Assembly (NCBI RefSeq): GCF_000633355.1
Contig: NZ_AYMQ01000087.1
Location: forward strand, 17,346-81,345
DNA length: 64,000 nucleotides
Source of the DNA: Serratia sp. H1w
Lineage (GTDB): Bacteria; Pseudomonadota; Gammaproteobacteria; Enterobacterales; Enterobacteriaceae
Direction of reading: 5' to 3'
Position 1 is the stretch's first letter. Each line of letters begins with the position of its first letter. A program made the position numbers and the translations under genes. Positions 38,897 to 48,711 of this stretch are shown here, piece by piece. Under the pieces are notes generated by a model. It saw only the letters and a program-made list of their open reading frames with translations. It did not search any database and was not told the origin of the DNA.

Positions 38897-40396
38897 ATGA
38901 CACGAAGCAACGTAGAAACAGCGAATGATGTACCGGCTTGGGTCAGCGAAGGTCGCTACAAGGAAGGATTCTTTACCCAACTGGCCACCGATGAGTTGGC
39001 CAAAGGCATCAACGAAGAGGTGGTTCGCGCCATCTCGGCCAAGCGTAACGAACCCGAGTGGATGCTGGAATTCCGCCTGGAGGCTTATCGTGCCTGGCTG
39101 CAAATGGAAGAGCCACACTGGCTGAAAGCCAACTATGACAAATTGAACTATCAGGATTACAGCTATTATTCGGCGCCGTCCTGCGGCAGCTGTGATGACG
39201 CCTGTGGTTCTCAGCCAGGGGCGGAACAGCAGCCTGGTGCCAGCACGGAAAATGGCTATCTGACCAGCGAGGTTGAACTGGCGTTCAATCAACTGGGCGT
39301 TCCGGTGCGTGAGGGTAGCGAGGTGGCGGTGGACGCCATTTTCGACTCGGTTTCCGTCGCCACCACCTATCGTGAAAAGCTGGCGGAAAGCGGGGTGATC
39401 TTCTGCTCGTTCGGTGAGGCCATTCACGAACATCCGGATCTGGTGCGCAAGTATCTTGGCCGCGTGGTGCCGCACAACGACAACTTCTTTGCCGCGCTCA
39501 ATGCAGCGGTGGCTTCCGATGGCACTTTTGTCTACGTGCCAAAGGGCGTGCGCTGCCCGATGGAGCTTTCCACCTATTTTCGCATCAACGCTGCGAAAAC
39601 CGGTCAGTTTGAACGTACCATCCTGATTGCCGATGAAGGCAGCTACGTCAGCTACATCGAAGGTTGCTCGGCGCCGGTACGCGACAGCTATCAGTTGCAC
39701 GCTGCGGTGGTGGAAGTGATCCTGCATAAAGACGCCGAAGTGAAGTATTCCACGGTGCAAAACTGGTTCTCCGGTGGCGGCGAAAGCAAGGGCGGTATTC
39801 TTAACTTCGTTACCAAGCGCGCGTTGTGCGAAGGGGCGGGTTCAAAAATGTCCTGGACTCAGTCGGAAACCGGCTCGGCGATCACCTGGAAATACCCTAG
39901 CGTGATCTTGCAGGGCGACAACTCGATCGGTGAGTTCTTCTCGGTGGCGCTGACCAGCGGTTACCAGCAGGCGGATACCGGCACCAAGATGATCCATATT
40001 GGTAAAAACACCAAATCGACCATTATTGCCAAAGGGATCTCCGCCGGGCACAGCCAGAATACCTATCGCGGATTGGTGAAGATCCTGCCTGGGGCGGAAA
40101 ACGCCCGTAACTTTACCCAGTGCGATTCGATGCTGATCGGACCGAACAGCGGGGCTCATACCTTCCCTTATGTGGAAACGCGCAATAACAGCGCCCAGCT
40201 TGAACACGAAGCCACCACGTCGAAGATTGGTGACGACCAGCTGTTCTACTGCCTGCAACGGGGGATCAGTGAAGATGATGCCATCTCGATGATCGTCAAT
40301 GGTTTCTGTAAGGACGTGTTCTCCGAATTGCCGCTGGAATTTGCCGTGGAGGCACAGAAGTTACTGGCTATCAGCCTGGAACACAGCGTCGGTTAA
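38897..40396 (+). CDS. sufB: Fe-S cluster assembly scaffold SufB
   Basis: 499 aa (E. coli 495). Core of the SufBC2D complex on which clusters are built. It shows the N-terminal SGCDDAC-like segment [10 protein letters not shown], the [13 protein letters not shown] and [20 protein letters not shown] stretches, and the beta-helix core with [12 protein letters not shown] containing the Cys that accepts sulfur. Followed by sufC after 43 nt. Iron-limited or oxidative conditions are when this machinery replaces Isc. Confidence 0.97.
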   Translation: MTRSNVETANDVPAWVSEGRYKEGFFTQLATDELAKGINEEVVRAISAKRNEPEWMLEFRLEAYRAWLQMEEPHWLKANYDKLNYQDYSYYSAPSCGSCDDACGSQPGAEQQPGASTENGYLTSEVELAFNQLGVPVREGSEVAVDAIFDSVSVATTYREKLAESGVIFCSFGEAIHEHPDLVRKYLGRVVPHNDNFFAALNAAVASDGTFVYVPKGVRCPMELSTYFRINAAKTGQFERTILIADEGSYVSYIEGCSAPVRDSYQLHAAVVEVILHKDAEVKYSTVQNWFSGGGESKGGILNFVTKRALCEGAGSKMSWTQSETGSAITWKYPSVILQGDNSIGEFFSVALTSGYQQADTGTKMIHIGKNTKSTIIAKGISAGHSQNTYRGLVKILPGAENARNFTQCDSMLIGPNSGAHTFPYVETRNNSAQLEHEATTSKIGDDQLFYCLQRGISEDDAISMIVNGFCKDVFSELPLEFAVEAQKLLAISLEHSVG

Positions 40397-40439
40397 GCAC
40401 TCGCATTTATCGCGCAATCGCGCAGTCTGAGGACACAGC

Positions 40440-41186
40440 ATGTTAAGTATCAAGAATTTGCAAGTCAGCGCCGAAGGTAATGAGATCCTCAAGGGGCTGA
40501 GCCTGGAGATCAAACCGGGTGAGGTGCACGCCATCATGGGGCCAAACGGCTCCGGCAAAAGCACGCTTTCTGCCACGCTGGCTGGCCGGGAAGAATACGA
40601 AGTTACCGCAGGCGAAGTGACGTTTAAAGGCAAAGATCTGCTGGAGTTGGCGCCGGAAGATCGGGCCGGTGAGGGCGTATTCCTGGCGTTCCAGTATCCG
40701 GTGGAGATCCCCGGCGTCAGCAACCATTTCTTCCTGCAAGCCTCGGTGAACGCGGTGCGTAAATACCGTGGGCAAGAGGCGCTGGATCGTTTTGATTTTG
40801 CCGATTTTATCGAACAGAAAATTGAGCTGTTGAATATGCCAGCGGATTTGTTGACTCGTTCGGTCAACGTTGGTTTTTCCGGCGGTGAGAAGAAGCGCAA
40901 CGACATCCTGCAAATGGCCGCGCTGGAGCCGGAGCTGTGCATTCTGGATGAAACCGACTCCGGGTTGGATATCGATGCCCTGAAGATTGTGGCCAACGGC
41001 GTCAACTCGCTGCGTGACGGCAAGCGTGCGTTTATTATCGTCACTCACTATCAGCGTATTCTCGATTATATCAAACCGGATTACGTCCACGTGCTGTCCC
41101 AGGGGCGCATCGTGAAGTCCGGTGATTTTTCATTGGTGAAACAGTTGGAGGAGCAGGGCTATGGCTGGCTTTCCGACCAACAGTAA
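40440..41186 (+). CDS. sufC: Fe-S assembly ATPase SufC
   Basis: 248 aa ABC-type ATPase, exactly the family length. Walker A GPNGSGKST, the signature FSGGEKKRNDILQM and Walker B CILDETDSGLD are present. It drives conformational change of SufBD and is not a transporter. Its last 26 nt overlap the start of sufD, a strong translational coupling. Confidence 0.97.
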   Translation: MLSIKNLQVSAEGNEILKGLSLEIKPGEVHAIMGPNGSGKSTLSATLAGREEYEVTAGEVTFKGKDLLELAPEDRAGEGVFLAFQYPVEIPGVSNHFFLQASVNAVRKYRGQEALDRFDFADFIEQKIELLNMPADLLTRSVNVGFSGGEKKRNDILQMAALEPELCILDETDSGLDIDALKIVANGVNSLRDGKRAFIIVTHYQRILDYIKPDYVHVLSQGRIVKSGDFSLVKQLEEQGYGWLSDQQ

Positions 41187-42447
41187 TTCATTGGCGCTAC
41201 AGCAGATGTACAGCCTGTTCGAAGCCCGTGGTGGCGAGCGCTCTGCACATGCGCTAGCCCACTGGCAGCAGGCTTTGCGCCAAGGCTGGCCGACCCGCAA
41301 GCATGAAAACTGGAAATACACCCCGCTGGAAGGCTTGCTGGAGCAACAGTTCCTGGCCCCGGCGGACTCAGTGTTCAGCGCGGCACAGCGTGATCAACTG
41401 GCATTGAAGATCGATGCGTACCGTCTGGTGTTTGTCGATGGGCGCCTGTGCCCGCAATTGAGTGACGAGGATCTGGGTGAATACCGCCTGGAGAGGATCG
41501 CCTATGTTGCGCCACAAACGCTGCCGGAGCCGATCCAGCCAGAGATTTTCCTGCATCTGAGCGAAAGCCTGGCGCAAGAAACCAGCATTATCCGCCTGGC
41601 CGCCGGCAAAAATCCAGACAAGCCACTCTACCTGCTGCATATCAGCAGTGGCCGCGATCTGCCCGGCGAAGTCAATACGCTGCATCACCGGCACCATCTG
41701 GAGATTGGCGGCGGTGCGCGGGCGTCGGTCATCGAACATTATGTCAGCGTCAGCTCTGCGGCCCATTTTACCGGTGCGCGTCTGACCGCAACGGTGGGTG
41801 ATAATGCCGAGTTGCATCACTGCAAACTGGCGTTTGAGAGCCAGGCCAGCTATCACTTTGCCCATAACGACCTGTTGATTGGCCGCGATGCACGGGTGAA
41901 AAGCGACAGCTTCCTGCTGGGAGCCGGGCTGACACGCCACCACACCAGCGCACAGTTAAACGGCGAGGGGAGTAATCTGGTGATCAACAGCCTGGTGCTG
42001 CCGGTAGGTAAAGAGGTGTGCGACACCCGTACCTATCTGGAGCACAACAAGGGCTATTGCGAAAGCCGCCAACTGCACAAAACGGTGGTCAGCGATCGGG
42101 CCAAGGCGGTGTTTAACGGCATGATCAAGGTCGCGCAGCACGCGATCAAAACCGACGGCCAGATGAACAACCACAACCTGCTGTTGGGCAAGGTGGCGGA
42201 GGTTGACACCAAACCGCAACTGGAAATCTATGCCGATGATGTCAAATGCAGCCACGGCGCCACCGTGGGCAGGATTGACGAAGAACAGCTGTTCTACCTG
42301 CAATCGCGTGGTATCGGCAAGCACGCGGCCCAGCAGATGATCATCTTTGCCTTTGCCGCCGAACTCACAGAGGGCATTGTCGACCCGGTCATTCGGCAAC
42401 TGGTGCTGGCACGAATTGCCGATCGTTTACCTCGGGAGGCCGCATGA
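41161..42447 (+). CDS. sufD: SufBC2D complex subunit SufD
   Basis: 428 aa (E. coli 423) SufB paralogue needed for iron acquisition by the scaffold. Family stretches: [16 protein letters not shown] near the N-terminus, THRV-like [44 protein letters not shown] with the conserved His near the C-terminus. Start ATG 41161 lies inside sufC; the stop overlaps sufS by ATGA. Confidence 0.96.
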   Translation: MAGFPTNSNSLALQQMYSLFEARGGERSAHALAHWQQALRQGWPTRKHENWKYTPLEGLLEQQFLAPADSVFSAAQRDQLALKIDAYRLVFVDGRLCPQLSDEDLGEYRLERIAYVAPQTLPEPIQPEIFLHLSESLAQETSIIRLAAGKNPDKPLYLLHISSGRDLPGEVNTLHHRHHLEIGGGARASVIEHYVSVSSAAHFTGARLTATVGDNAELHHCKLAFESQASYHFAHNDLLIGRDARVKSDSFLLGAGLTRHHTSAQLNGEGSNLVINSLVLPVGKEVCDTRTYLEHNKGYCESRQLHKTVVSDRAKAVFNGMIKVAQHAIKTDGQMNNHNLLLGKVAEVDTKPQLEIYADDVKCSHGATVGRIDEEQLFYLQSRGIGKHAAQQMIIFAFAAELTEGIVDPVIRQLVLARIADRLPREAA

Positions 42448-43664
42448 GTTATCCCCTGGAACGGGTGCGTAGCGATTTTCCCCTGCTGAGTCGGGAGGTC
42501 AACGGGCAGCCGCTGGCTTACCTGGACAGCGCCGCCAGCGCACAGAAACCGCAGAGTGTGATTGACCGCGAGCTGGATTTTTATCGCCACGGTTATGCCG
42601 CAGTGCATCGTGGTATTCACACGTTGAGCGCTGAAGCCACACAGCAGATGGAAGCCGTGCGTGAGCAGGTGGCGCGTTTTATCAACGCGGGCTCGGCGGA
42701 AGAAATTGTGTTCGTCAAAGGCACCACCGAAGGCATCAATCTGGTGGCAAACAGCTTTGGCCGTCATCTCCTGACGGCGGGTGATAGCATCATCATCACC
42801 GAGATGGAGCACCACGCCAATATTGTCCCCTGGCAAATGCTGGCGCAGGAGCGTGGTATCAAGTTGCGGATCTGGCCGTTGCAGCCTGATGGCTCCCTGG
42901 ATCTGGCGCAATTGCCGGGTTTGATCGATGCCTCTACCAAACTGTTGGCCATTACCCAGGTATCGAACGTGCTGGGAACCGTTAACCCACTGCATGAAAT
43001 CATTCCCGTGGCCAAAGCGGCGGGTCTGAAGGTGCTGGTTGATGGCGTTCAGGCGGTGATGCACCAGCGTATCGATGTCCAGGCGCTGGACTGTGATTTC
43101 TATGTATTCTCCGGCCACAAGCTCTATGGGCCGAGCGGGATTGGCATTCTGTACGGTAAGCAGGCATTGCTGGAGCAGATGCCGCCGTGGGAAGGCGGTG
43201 GTGCGATGATCCAACGGGTCAGCCTGACGCAAGGGACCACCTTTGCTGCGCCTCCATGGCGTTTTGAGGCCGGTTCGCCGAATACGGCTGGCATGATGGG
43301 GCTGGGGGCCGCAATCGACTATGTCGAGGCTCTGGGGCTGGAAAACATCCACGACTATGAACAGTCTTTAATGCGTTACGCCCTGGATGCGTTACAACAG
43401 GTGCCAACGCTGAAGATTTATGGCCCGGCGCAGCGTGCCGGCGTGATTGCCTTCAACCTGGGTGAACATCATGCCTACGACGTGGGCAGCTTCCTGGATC
43501 AATACGGGATTGCCATTCGCACCGGGCACCACTGCGCCATGCCACTGATGGATTTCTACCGGGTGCCAAGTATGTGCCGCGCTTCGCTGGCATTGTACAA
43601 TAGCCGTCAGGAAGTGGATCGGCTGGTGGCTGGTTTGCAGCGTATTCACCGCTTGTTAGGCTAA
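42444..43664 (+). CDS. sufS: Cysteine desulfurase SufS
   Basis: 406 aa class V PLP enzyme (same length as E. coli SufS) releasing sulfur from cysteine as a persulfide. Seen: EHHANIVPW with the cofactor-facing His, DGVQAVMH, the Schiff-base Lys in [13 protein letters not shown], and the catalytic Cys in [14 protein letters not shown]. SufE, the sulfur acceptor, is 17 nt downstream. Confidence 0.97.
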   Translation: MSYPLERVRSDFPLLSREVNGQPLAYLDSAASAQKPQSVIDRELDFYRHGYAAVHRGIHTLSAEATQQMEAVREQVARFINAGSAEEIVFVKGTTEGINLVANSFGRHLLTAGDSIIITEMEHHANIVPWQMLAQERGIKLRIWPLQPDGSLDLAQLPGLIDASTKLLAITQVSNVLGTVNPLHEIIPVAKAAGLKVLVDGVQAVMHQRIDVQALDCDFYVFSGHKLYGPSGIGILYGKQALLEQMPPWEGGGAMIQRVSLTQGTTFAAPPWRFEAGSPNTAGMMGLGAAIDYVEALGLENIHDYEQSLMRYALDALQQVPTLKIYGPAQRAGVIAFNLGEHHAYDVGSFLDQYGIAIRTGHHCAMPLMDFYRVPSMCRASLALYNSRQEVDRLVAGLQRIHRLLG

Positions 43665-43681
43665 TTATTCAAGGGAGCCAC

Positions 43682-44098
43682 ATGGCGCATTTGCCGGACA
43701 AAGATAAACTGGTACGTAACTTTTCCCGTTGTCTGAACTGGGAAGAGAAGTACCTGTACGTGATCGAACTGGGTAGCCAATTGCCTGCGCTGGATGACAG
43801 TGAACGCCAGGCAGCCAATCTGATTTCCGGCTGCCAAAGTCAGGTCTGGATCGTGATGAACAAGGACGCGCAGGGGCAGGTCGAGTTTCACGGTGATAGC
43901 GATGCCGCCATCGTCAAGGGGCTGCTGGCGGTGGTATTTATCGTCTATCACCAGCTCACGCCGCAGCAAATCCTCGATCTGGATGTGCGTCCCTTCTTCA
44001 GCGAACTGGCTTTGAGCCAACATCTGACACCTTCTCGCTCCCAGGGTTTGGAAGCGATGATCCGCGCTATTCGCAGTAAAGCGGCCCAGCTCGTCTGA
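43682..44098 (+). CDS. sufE: Sulfur acceptor SufE
   Basis: 138 aa, matching E. coli SufE. The active Cys lies in [12 protein letters not shown]. It takes persulfide sulfur from SufS and passes it to SufB. Last gene of the suf operon, preceded by AAGGGAG. Confidence 0.96.
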   Translation: MAHLPDKDKLVRNFSRCLNWEEKYLYVIELGSQLPALDDSERQAANLISGCQSQVWIVMNKDAQGQVEFHGDSDAAIVKGLLAVVFIVYHQLTPQQILDLDVRPFFSELALSQHLTPSRSQGLEAMIRAIRSKAAQLV

Positions 44099-44109
44099 CC
44101 GCACACCCC

Positions 44110-44145
44110 AAGGCTTATTGACGACACGCTATGTCAATGAGCCTT
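44110..44145 (+). terminator. Inverted repeat after sufE, possible terminator
   Basis: AAGGCTTATTGAC (44110-44122) and GTCAATGAGCCTT (44133-44145) pair with one G-T mismatch over 13 bp around a 10-nt loop, 12 nt after the sufE stop. Only a weak T-run follows, so it may be an inefficient terminator or an mRNA stabiliser before ldtE. Confidence 0.6.
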
Positions 44146-44379
44146 TACAATCTCAGCCAAACTGGCTCATTTCATCATAAATAATAATTATTTCAGTGAG
44201 TTACTCGTTGACGATGTCTTGACAATTGAGGTGATTAATTACGTTATAACATGTTGATTTTTGACAATTAATTGCCTTTGAACGGGTTCTTGCTAATATC
44301 GAACGAGCATTTGTCTTATTTACCTGCCGGCAAGCGACCGTTAGCCTTGCCATGAACCGTAATAACAATAGGGATGAGA

Positions 44380-45399
44380 ATGAAACGTGCGTTGACTCTA
44401 ATGGGCGTGTTATTCGCCACCGTACTGACCGGCACCCAGGCCGCCAGTGCCAACGAATACCCATTGCCGCCGCCGGGCAGTCGTCTGATTGGTGAAAATA
44501 CTATTTATACCGTGCCAAACGATGGCCGTTCGCTGGAAGCCATTGCGGCTGATTACAAGATTGGTCTGTTGGGCATGCTGGAAGCCAACCCAGGCACCGA
44601 TCCCTATTTGCCTACACCGGGCTCGGCGTTGACGATCCCGACGCAGATGCTGCTGCCGGATACGCCACGCGAAGGGATTGTGGTCAACCTGGCGGAACTG
44701 CGCTTGTACTATTACCCGAAAGGGGAAGACAAGGTGATCGTCTATCCCATCGGTATCGGCCAGACCGGCATGAACACGCCGCTGAAAGTAACCTCGGTCA
44801 GCCAGAAGATCCCAAACCCGACCTGGACGCCAACCACCAACATTCGCAAGCGTTACCAGTCACAGGGCGTGACACTGCCTGCGGTGGTTCCGGCTGGGCC
44901 TGAGAATCCAATGGGTCTGTTTGCCATGCGTCTGGCTATGGGGCATGGGGAATACCTGATCCACGGCACCAATGCCAACTTTGGTATCGGCATGCGCGTC
45001 AGTTCAGGCTGTATCCGCCTGCGCCCGGACGATATCGAAGCGCTGTTCAACCAGGTGCCTCAAGGCACCCGAGTGCAAATCGTCAATGAACCGATAAAAG
45101 TCGCCGTTGAGCCAGATGGCAAACGCTATGTCGAAGTGCATCAACCATTGTCGAGAGTGGCCAGTGACGATCCACAGACCATGCCGATCGCACTTTCCAA
45201 AAATCAGAAAGCATTTGCTGCTGATGAGCAGACCGACAAGGCAATGCTCGACAGCGCCATCGTACGGCGTTCTGGCATGCCAGTGCTGGTCAGTATAGGG
45301 CAAGACCCTTCCGCGGTCTCTGTGACGCCTACAGCGCCTCAGGAACAGGCTGCTGGCACTACTGGCGAGACTGGAGCCCCGATTAGTTCGGTGAACTGA
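44380..45399 (+). CDS. ldtE: L,D-transpeptidase LdtE (YnhG)
   Basis: 339 aa YkuD-family enzyme forming 3-3 (meso-DAP to meso-DAP) peptidoglycan crosslinks in the periplasm. A signal peptide ends near ASANEYP, a LysM-like region follows (NTIYTVPNDGRSLEAIA), and the catalytic domain contains YLIHGTNANFGIGMRVSSGCIRL with the active His and Cys. ATG 44380 is preferred over the in-frame ATG 44374 because AGGG at 44369 is too close to the latter. E. coli has the same sufE-ldtE-lpp-pykF order; Lpp, whose substrate site is also meso-DAP, is next. Confidence 0.92.
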   Translation: MKRALTLMGVLFATVLTGTQAASANEYPLPPPGSRLIGENTIYTVPNDGRSLEAIAADYKIGLLGMLEANPGTDPYLPTPGSALTIPTQMLLPDTPREGIVVNLAELRLYYYPKGEDKVIVYPIGIGQTGMNTPLKVTSVSQKIPNPTWTPTTNIRKRYQSQGVTLPAVVPAGPENPMGLFAMRLAMGHGEYLIHGTNANFGIGMRVSSGCIRLRPDDIEALFNQVPQGTRVQIVNEPIKVAVEPDGKRYVEVHQPLSRVASDDPQTMPIALSKNQKAFAADEQTDKAMLDSAIVRRSGMPVLVSIGQDPSAVSVTPTAPQEQAAGTTGETGAPISSVN

Positions 45400-45446
45400 G
45401 TTCTGGTGTTGAAGAAGGGCGCTGTTTGGTTATAGTGCCATCAATC

Positions 45447-45476
45447 TGAGCCTGGCGTAGAGCCGGGCTTTTTTTT
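45447..45476 (+). terminator. Rho-independent terminator of ldtE
   Basis: AGCCTGGC and GCCGGGCT form a stem (one G-T pair) followed by eight T residues, about 50 nt after the ldtE stop. Confidence 0.85.
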
Positions 45477-45505
45477 GTCCGCAAGCGGGAGGGCAAATCA
45501 GAGGC

Positions 45506-45537
45506 AAAAAAAAACGGTGCACAATGTGCACCGTTTT
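45506..45537 (-). terminator. Rho-independent terminator of lpp
   Basis: On the minus strand AAAACGGTGCACATTGTGCACCG then a run of T: a strong stem (ACGGTGCA/TGCACCGT) with a minimal loop, 18 nt after the lpp stop, matching the stable 3' end of E. coli lpp mRNA. Confidence 0.9.
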
Positions 45538-45554
45538 CAATAACCGAAGCGAAC

Positions 45555-45791
45555 TTACTTTTTGTAAGCGTGTGCTTGGTTGTCCAGACGCTGGTTAGCG
45601 CGCGCTGCTTCGTCTTTAGCTGCTTGAACGTCTGAACGGATTGCGTTCACGTCGTTGCTCAGCTGATCAACTTTAGCGTTCAGAGTCTGAACGTCAGAAG
45701 ACAGTTGATCGATTTTAGCATTGCTTGAGCAACCAGCCAGCATAGTAGAAGCCAGGATTACCGCGCCCAGTACCAGTTTAGTACGATTCAT
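45555..45791 (-). CDS. lpp: Major outer membrane (Braun) lipoprotein Lpp
   Basis: 78 aa, exactly the E. coli length and nearly identical: signal peptide with lipobox LAGC (lipid on Cys 21), the heptad-repeat coiled coil [20 protein letters not shown], and a C-terminal Lys that is linked to peptidoglycan meso-DAP. The tail reads NQAHAYKK rather than E. coli NMATKYRK. It tethers the outer membrane to the wall as a trimer. The 5' leader (GCTACATGGAGATTAACTCA) is the same as in E. coli, so expression should be very high. Confidence 0.98.
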   Translation of the reverse strand: MNRTKLVLGAVILASTMLAGCSSNAKIDQLSSDVQTLNAKVDQLSNDVNAIRSDVQAAKDEAARANQRLDNQAHAYKK

Positions 45792-45827
45792 TATAACACC
45801 CTCTAGATTGAGTTAATCTCCATGTAG

Positions 45828-45850
45828 CGTTACAAGTATTACACAAACTT
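45828..45850 (-). promoter_or_regulatory. lpp promoter (-10 and likely start site)
   Basis: Reading leftward, TTTGTGTAATACTTGTAACG and then CTACATGGAG is the same core as the E. coli lpp promoter: -10 AATACT at 45835-45840 and a start at the G at 45828. The -35 region is not clear by eye. The remaining sequence up to the pykF terminator (45851-46042) is very AT-rich, as around E. coli lpp, and holds no gene. Confidence 0.75.
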
Positions 45851-46042
45851 TTTTCGAAAGAGAATAAATTTTTTGTATTAGGGTGCTTTATTTTGATCGT
45901 TCGCTCAAACTTGCATCTTGTTTTACAAAATCGTTAAAAAATCGAGGGAAAACAGCCGGATTCTATGGGACAACTCTCAATTGAAATGAGCAAAATAAAG
46001 CGATTTAATAGTTGCGTTTTTCTGAAAGTGCAGTAAGGCAGA

Positions 46043-46070
46043 TAAAAAAAACGCCGCTAGGCGGCGTTTT
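46043..46070 (-). terminator. Rho-independent terminator of pykF
   Basis: Minus strand AAAACGCCGC-CTA-GCGGCGT followed by seven T residues, 28 nt after the pykF stop. Confidence 0.92.
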
Positions 46071-46098
46071 GTTCACGGATTTCTTGTCACGTTTATTA

Positions 46099-47511
46099 TT
46101 ACAGCACGTGAACCGAAGCAGTATTGGTGGTGCCGCTTGGTACCAGAGCACCAGAAACCATCACCACAACGTCGCCTTTTTGTGCCAGGCCGCTCGCCAA
46201 AGCCACTTCTTTACCAATGCGGTAGAAGTCGTCGGTAGAGGCAATTTCCTTGACCATCTGAGTGGTAATACCTTTGCTCAGGATCAGCTGACGTGCAGTC
46301 ACTTCATTGGTAGTCAGTGCCAGGATCACGGCGTTAGGGAAGTATTTACGCACGGATTTGGCTGACTTGCCGCCGCTGGTGGCGACGACGATCAGTGGCG
46401 CATCCAGTTTCTCGGCAGTTTCTACCGCACCACGGCACACTGCTTCGGTGATACGCAGTTTACGGTTGTCGTTCAGGGTGTCGATACGGCTTGGCATCAC
46501 GCGATCGGTACGCTCGCAGATGGTTGCCATGATGGTCACGGCTTCCAGCGGGTATTTACCCTTGGCGCTTTCACCAGACAGCATGACCGCATCGGTACCA
46601 TCCAGGATGGCGTTGGCAACGTCACCGGCTTCCGCACGAGTAGGGCGCGGGTTCTTGATCATTGAATCCAGCATCTGGGTCGCGGTGATAACCACTTTAC
46701 GTGCGCGGTTACATTTCTCGATCATCATCTTCTGCGCGAAGATCACTTCTTCTACCGGGATTTCAACGCCCAGGTCGCCACGAGCAACCATGATGCCGTC
46801 AGACGCTTCGAGGATCTCGTCGAAGTTGTTCAGGCCTTCCTGGTTTTCGATCTTGGAGATGATCTGAATGTTTTCGCCGCCGTGGGCTTTCAGGTGCTCA
46901 CGGATTTCCAGCACGTCGGAACGCTTACGGATAAAGGAAGCCGCAACGAAGTCTACGCCTTGCTCACAACCAAAGATCAGGTCACGCTTGTCTTTTTCGG
47001 CCAGCGCTGGCAGCTGAATGGAAACGCCCGGCAGGTTAACGCCTTTGTTTTCGCCCAGGTCGCCGCTGTTGAGAACTTTACAGATCACTTCGCTTTCGGT
47101 AACTGCAGTCACTTCCATACCGATCAGACCATCGTCCACCAGCACGGTATTGCCAATTTTCAGGTCGGCAGCAAAGCCAGGATAGGTCACCGCAACGCGT
47201 TCTTTGTTGCCGATCACGCTCTGGTCGGTGGTGAAGGTGAAGGTTTGGCCAGCAACCAGGGCTGCGTCAACGCCGCCCTCCAGTTTCATGGTACGGATTT
47301 CCGGGCCTTTGGTATCGAGCAGGATACCGGCGTTCTTGCCGGTTTTGGCGATCACCGCACGCATATTCTTGATGCGGTTGCCGTGTTCTTCATAATCGCC
47401 ATGGGAAAAGTTAAGGCGCATTACGTTCATGCCCGCGTTCAGCAGGCTGGTCAGCATTTCTTCCGATTCGGTTTTTGGGCCGATGGTACAAACAATTTTG
47501 GTCTTTTTCAT
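46099..47511 (-). CDS. pykF: Pyruvate kinase I (PykF)
   Basis: 470 aa, equal to E. coli PykF, the fructose-1,6-bisphosphate-activated isozyme. It makes pyruvate and ATP from PEP, the reverse sense of ppsA in this window. Motifs: [33 protein letters not shown], the active-site [17 protein letters not shown] (Lys) and [12 protein letters not shown]. The PykF rather than PykA assignment follows the lpp neighbourhood and [12 protein letters not shown] start. A Cra-like site lies at the promoter. Confidence 0.97.
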   Translation of the reverse strand: MKKTKIVCTIGPKTESEEMLTSLLNAGMNVMRLNFSHGDYEEHGNRIKNMRAVIAKTGKNAGILLDTKGPEIRTMKLEGGVDAALVAGQTFTFTTDQSVIGNKERVAVTYPGFAADLKIGNTVLVDDGLIGMEVTAVTESEVICKVLNSGDLGENKGVNLPGVSIQLPALAEKDKRDLIFGCEQGVDFVAASFIRKRSDVLEIREHLKAHGGENIQIISKIENQEGLNNFDEILEASDGIMVARGDLGVEIPVEEVIFAQKMMIEKCNRARKVVITATQMLDSMIKNPRPTRAEAGDVANAILDGTDAVMLSGESAKGKYPLEAVTIMATICERTDRVMPSRIDTLNDNRKLRITEAVCRGAVETAEKLDAPLIVVATSGGKSAKSVRKYFPNAVILALTTNEVTARQLILSKGITTQMVKEIASTDDFYRIGKEVALASGLAQKGDVVVMVSGALVPSGTTNTASVHVL

Positions 47512-47734
47512 GACGATTTTTTCTGCAAGTTGTGATGGATAATAAAACTAACGGTACCGACGGTTAAGCCATCGATAAGGGATTTGAGTTGGACCTGGCA
47601 ATGCAAAACATAGTTAAGGATAGGTGACCTTGGTCGAAATGGGGTGGAAAAATTCGGCCGATGCCCGGATGCGGGTAGGCTGCGCAAAATGCGAGGATGA
47701 GAATTTGTTGTAATTGCGTTTTCGCAGATCAAAG

Positions 47735-47750
47735 GCTGAAACCATTCAAC
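47735..47750. promoter_or_regulatory. Cra (FruR)-like operator of pykF
   Basis: GCTGAAACCATTCAAC fits the Cra consensus (TGAAnCGnTTCA) with one central change. With the TATAAT at 47766-47771 as -10 (minus strand), it covers roughly +9 to +24, a position that would block transcription, as Cra does at E. coli pykF. Sequence match only. Confidence 0.65.
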
Positions 47751-47765
47751 TGAAAGACGTGGCGC

Positions 47766-47771
47766 ATTATA
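47766..47771 (-). promoter_or_regulatory. Probable pykF -10 element
   Basis: Minus strand TCTTATAATGCGCC carries a perfect TATAAT. A weak TTTTGT lies 17 nt further up as a possible -35. Start predicted near 47759, giving a leader of about 250 nt. Confidence 0.55.
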
Positions 47772-47795
47772 AGACTATGCGGCTGGAAACAAAAC

Positions 47796-47820
47796 AAAAA
47801 ACCGCACCTGCCGGCAGGTT
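47796..47820 (-). terminator. Probable terminator of the 102-aa gene
   Basis: Minus strand AACCTGCCGGCAGGTGCGGT then TTTTTTG: an imperfect GC-rich hairpin followed by a T-run, about 100 nt after the stop of the leftward frame 47918-48223. Confidence 0.5.
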
Positions 47821-47917
47821 TGTGCATAAAGTCAGCAAATGTGGCGCAAATAGGCCGTATGTCGGCGGGTTTGTTGCGCAAATAGGTTGACTGTAACGGA
47901 TTATGTAGGCAAAAAAT

Positions 47918-48223
47918 TCACGCGTTGTACTGAATTTCCAGCAGGATACCGTCATCCAGACAGAAGCAACCAAATACGGTAGCAGCCGGGATCAATAGCG
48001 TTTCCTCGGCGATCAGCGTGTGCACATCGCTGCCGACGGTAAACTCGAAGATACCCGAAAGGATGCGGATCTGCTGGGGGTAGGGGCGTTTTTGCAATTG
48101 GTCAAAAGTGCCTGCGGTCAATTTGACTTCCCAGGCGGTACTGCCATCGCTCATTAGCCCTTGGCGGCGTGCGAGGCCATTGTCGAGGAGTTCGAACGCT
48201 AGCTGAGATTTAAAAACCGACAT
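47918..48223 (-). CDS. Unrecognised ~101-aa protein, possibly cupin-fold
   Basis: About 101 aa from ATG 48223; the adjacent ATG at 48226 is also in frame, but GGAGG is better spaced for 48223. No signal peptide or membrane segment. Alternating beta-type segments, IRILSGIFEFTVGSDVHTLIAEE then TLLIPAATVFGC, have the feel of a small cupin barrel (a rise-and-turn GIFEF...ETLLIPA pattern), but the His ligands of metal cupins are not evident. C-terminus has CFCLDDGILLEI. A strong Shine-Dalgarno and a downstream hairpin support a real gene. It lies between pykF and the tRNA-Val pair. Function unknown. Confidence 0.65.
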   Translation of the reverse strand: MSVFKSQLAFELLDNGLARRQGLMSDGSTAWEVKLTAGTFDQLQKRPYPQQIRILSGIFEFTVGSDVHTLIAEETLLIPAATVFGCFCLDDGILLEIQYNA

Positions 48224-48344
48224 CATATTACCTCCATCAGGGTACAGCGCTGATGATACGCGACAGGCTGACGCTAGTCCGGTATTACTGCTTACAATGA
48301 TTTGCCGTCAGGCGAGAGAGAATACTGGGAAGCGAAACAAGAAG

Positions 48345-48421
48345 TGGTGCGTCTGAATGGACTCGAACCATCGACCCCTACCATGTCAAGGTAGTGCTCT
48401 AACCAACTGAGCTACAGACGC
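48345..48421 (-). tRNA. valW: tRNA-Val (GAC), copy 2
   Basis: Complete cloverleaf on the minus strand: acceptor GCGTCTG/CAGACGC, D arm with GCTCAGTTGGTTAGAGC, anticodon arm CTACC-TTGACAT-GGTAG giving anticodon GAC, T arm GGTTCGAGTCC, and encoded CCA (48345-48347). 77 nt including CCA. It is identical to its neighbour 22 nt upstream and in the same context as E. coli valV-valW near mdtK. Confidence 0.97.
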
Positions 48422-48442
48422 ATTGTGTTACTTGCAGAAATT

Positions 48443-48519
48443 TGGTGCGTCTGAATGGACTCGAACCATCGACCCCTACCATGTCAAGGTAGTGCTCTAA
48501 CCAACTGAGCTACAGACGC
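48443..48519 (-). tRNA. valV: tRNA-Val (GAC), copy 1
   Basis: Same 77-nt sequence as the downstream copy, with GAC anticodon and encoded CCA (48443-48445). First of the tandem pair in the direction of transcription; the 21-nt spacer (48422-48442) implies a single precursor transcript cut by RNases. Confidence 0.97.
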
Positions 48520-48711
48520 ATCTTTTTCCTCTCTGTCATGGCTGACAGCGGGGACGAATATTAACGAGCAACCCGGTCGCTGGCAAGGGGAAAAACGCAA
48601 TTTTATTCGGTATTTCACGCGATTGCTGAGCTTCTGTGCAGTCAGGCGCTTTTTTCTGCAATGACTGGCGAGGAACTCGCCGGTTTGCCTGAGACAAACC
48701 GGCGTAGGCGA

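Larger units (their letters stand above)
47512..47917. other. pykF upstream region
   Basis: 406 nt without a gene, ending at the stop of the leftward 102-aa frame. It contains a TATAAT -10 on the minus strand (47766-47771), the Cra-like site just after the probable start, and, further up, a hairpin with T-run that likely ends the upstream gene. The 60-74 codon frames here have no support. Confidence 0.6.

Noticed and set aside
46882..47535. 217-codon plus-strand frame opposite pykF
   Set aside because: Antisense to a gene matching PykF over its full length; no ribosome site or motif.
48345..48519. Tandem direct repeat as a CRISPR-like or duplication artefact
   Set aside because: The repeat is two identical tRNA-Val genes with complete cloverleaf and CCA, as in E. 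coli valV-valW; not a CRISPR array.
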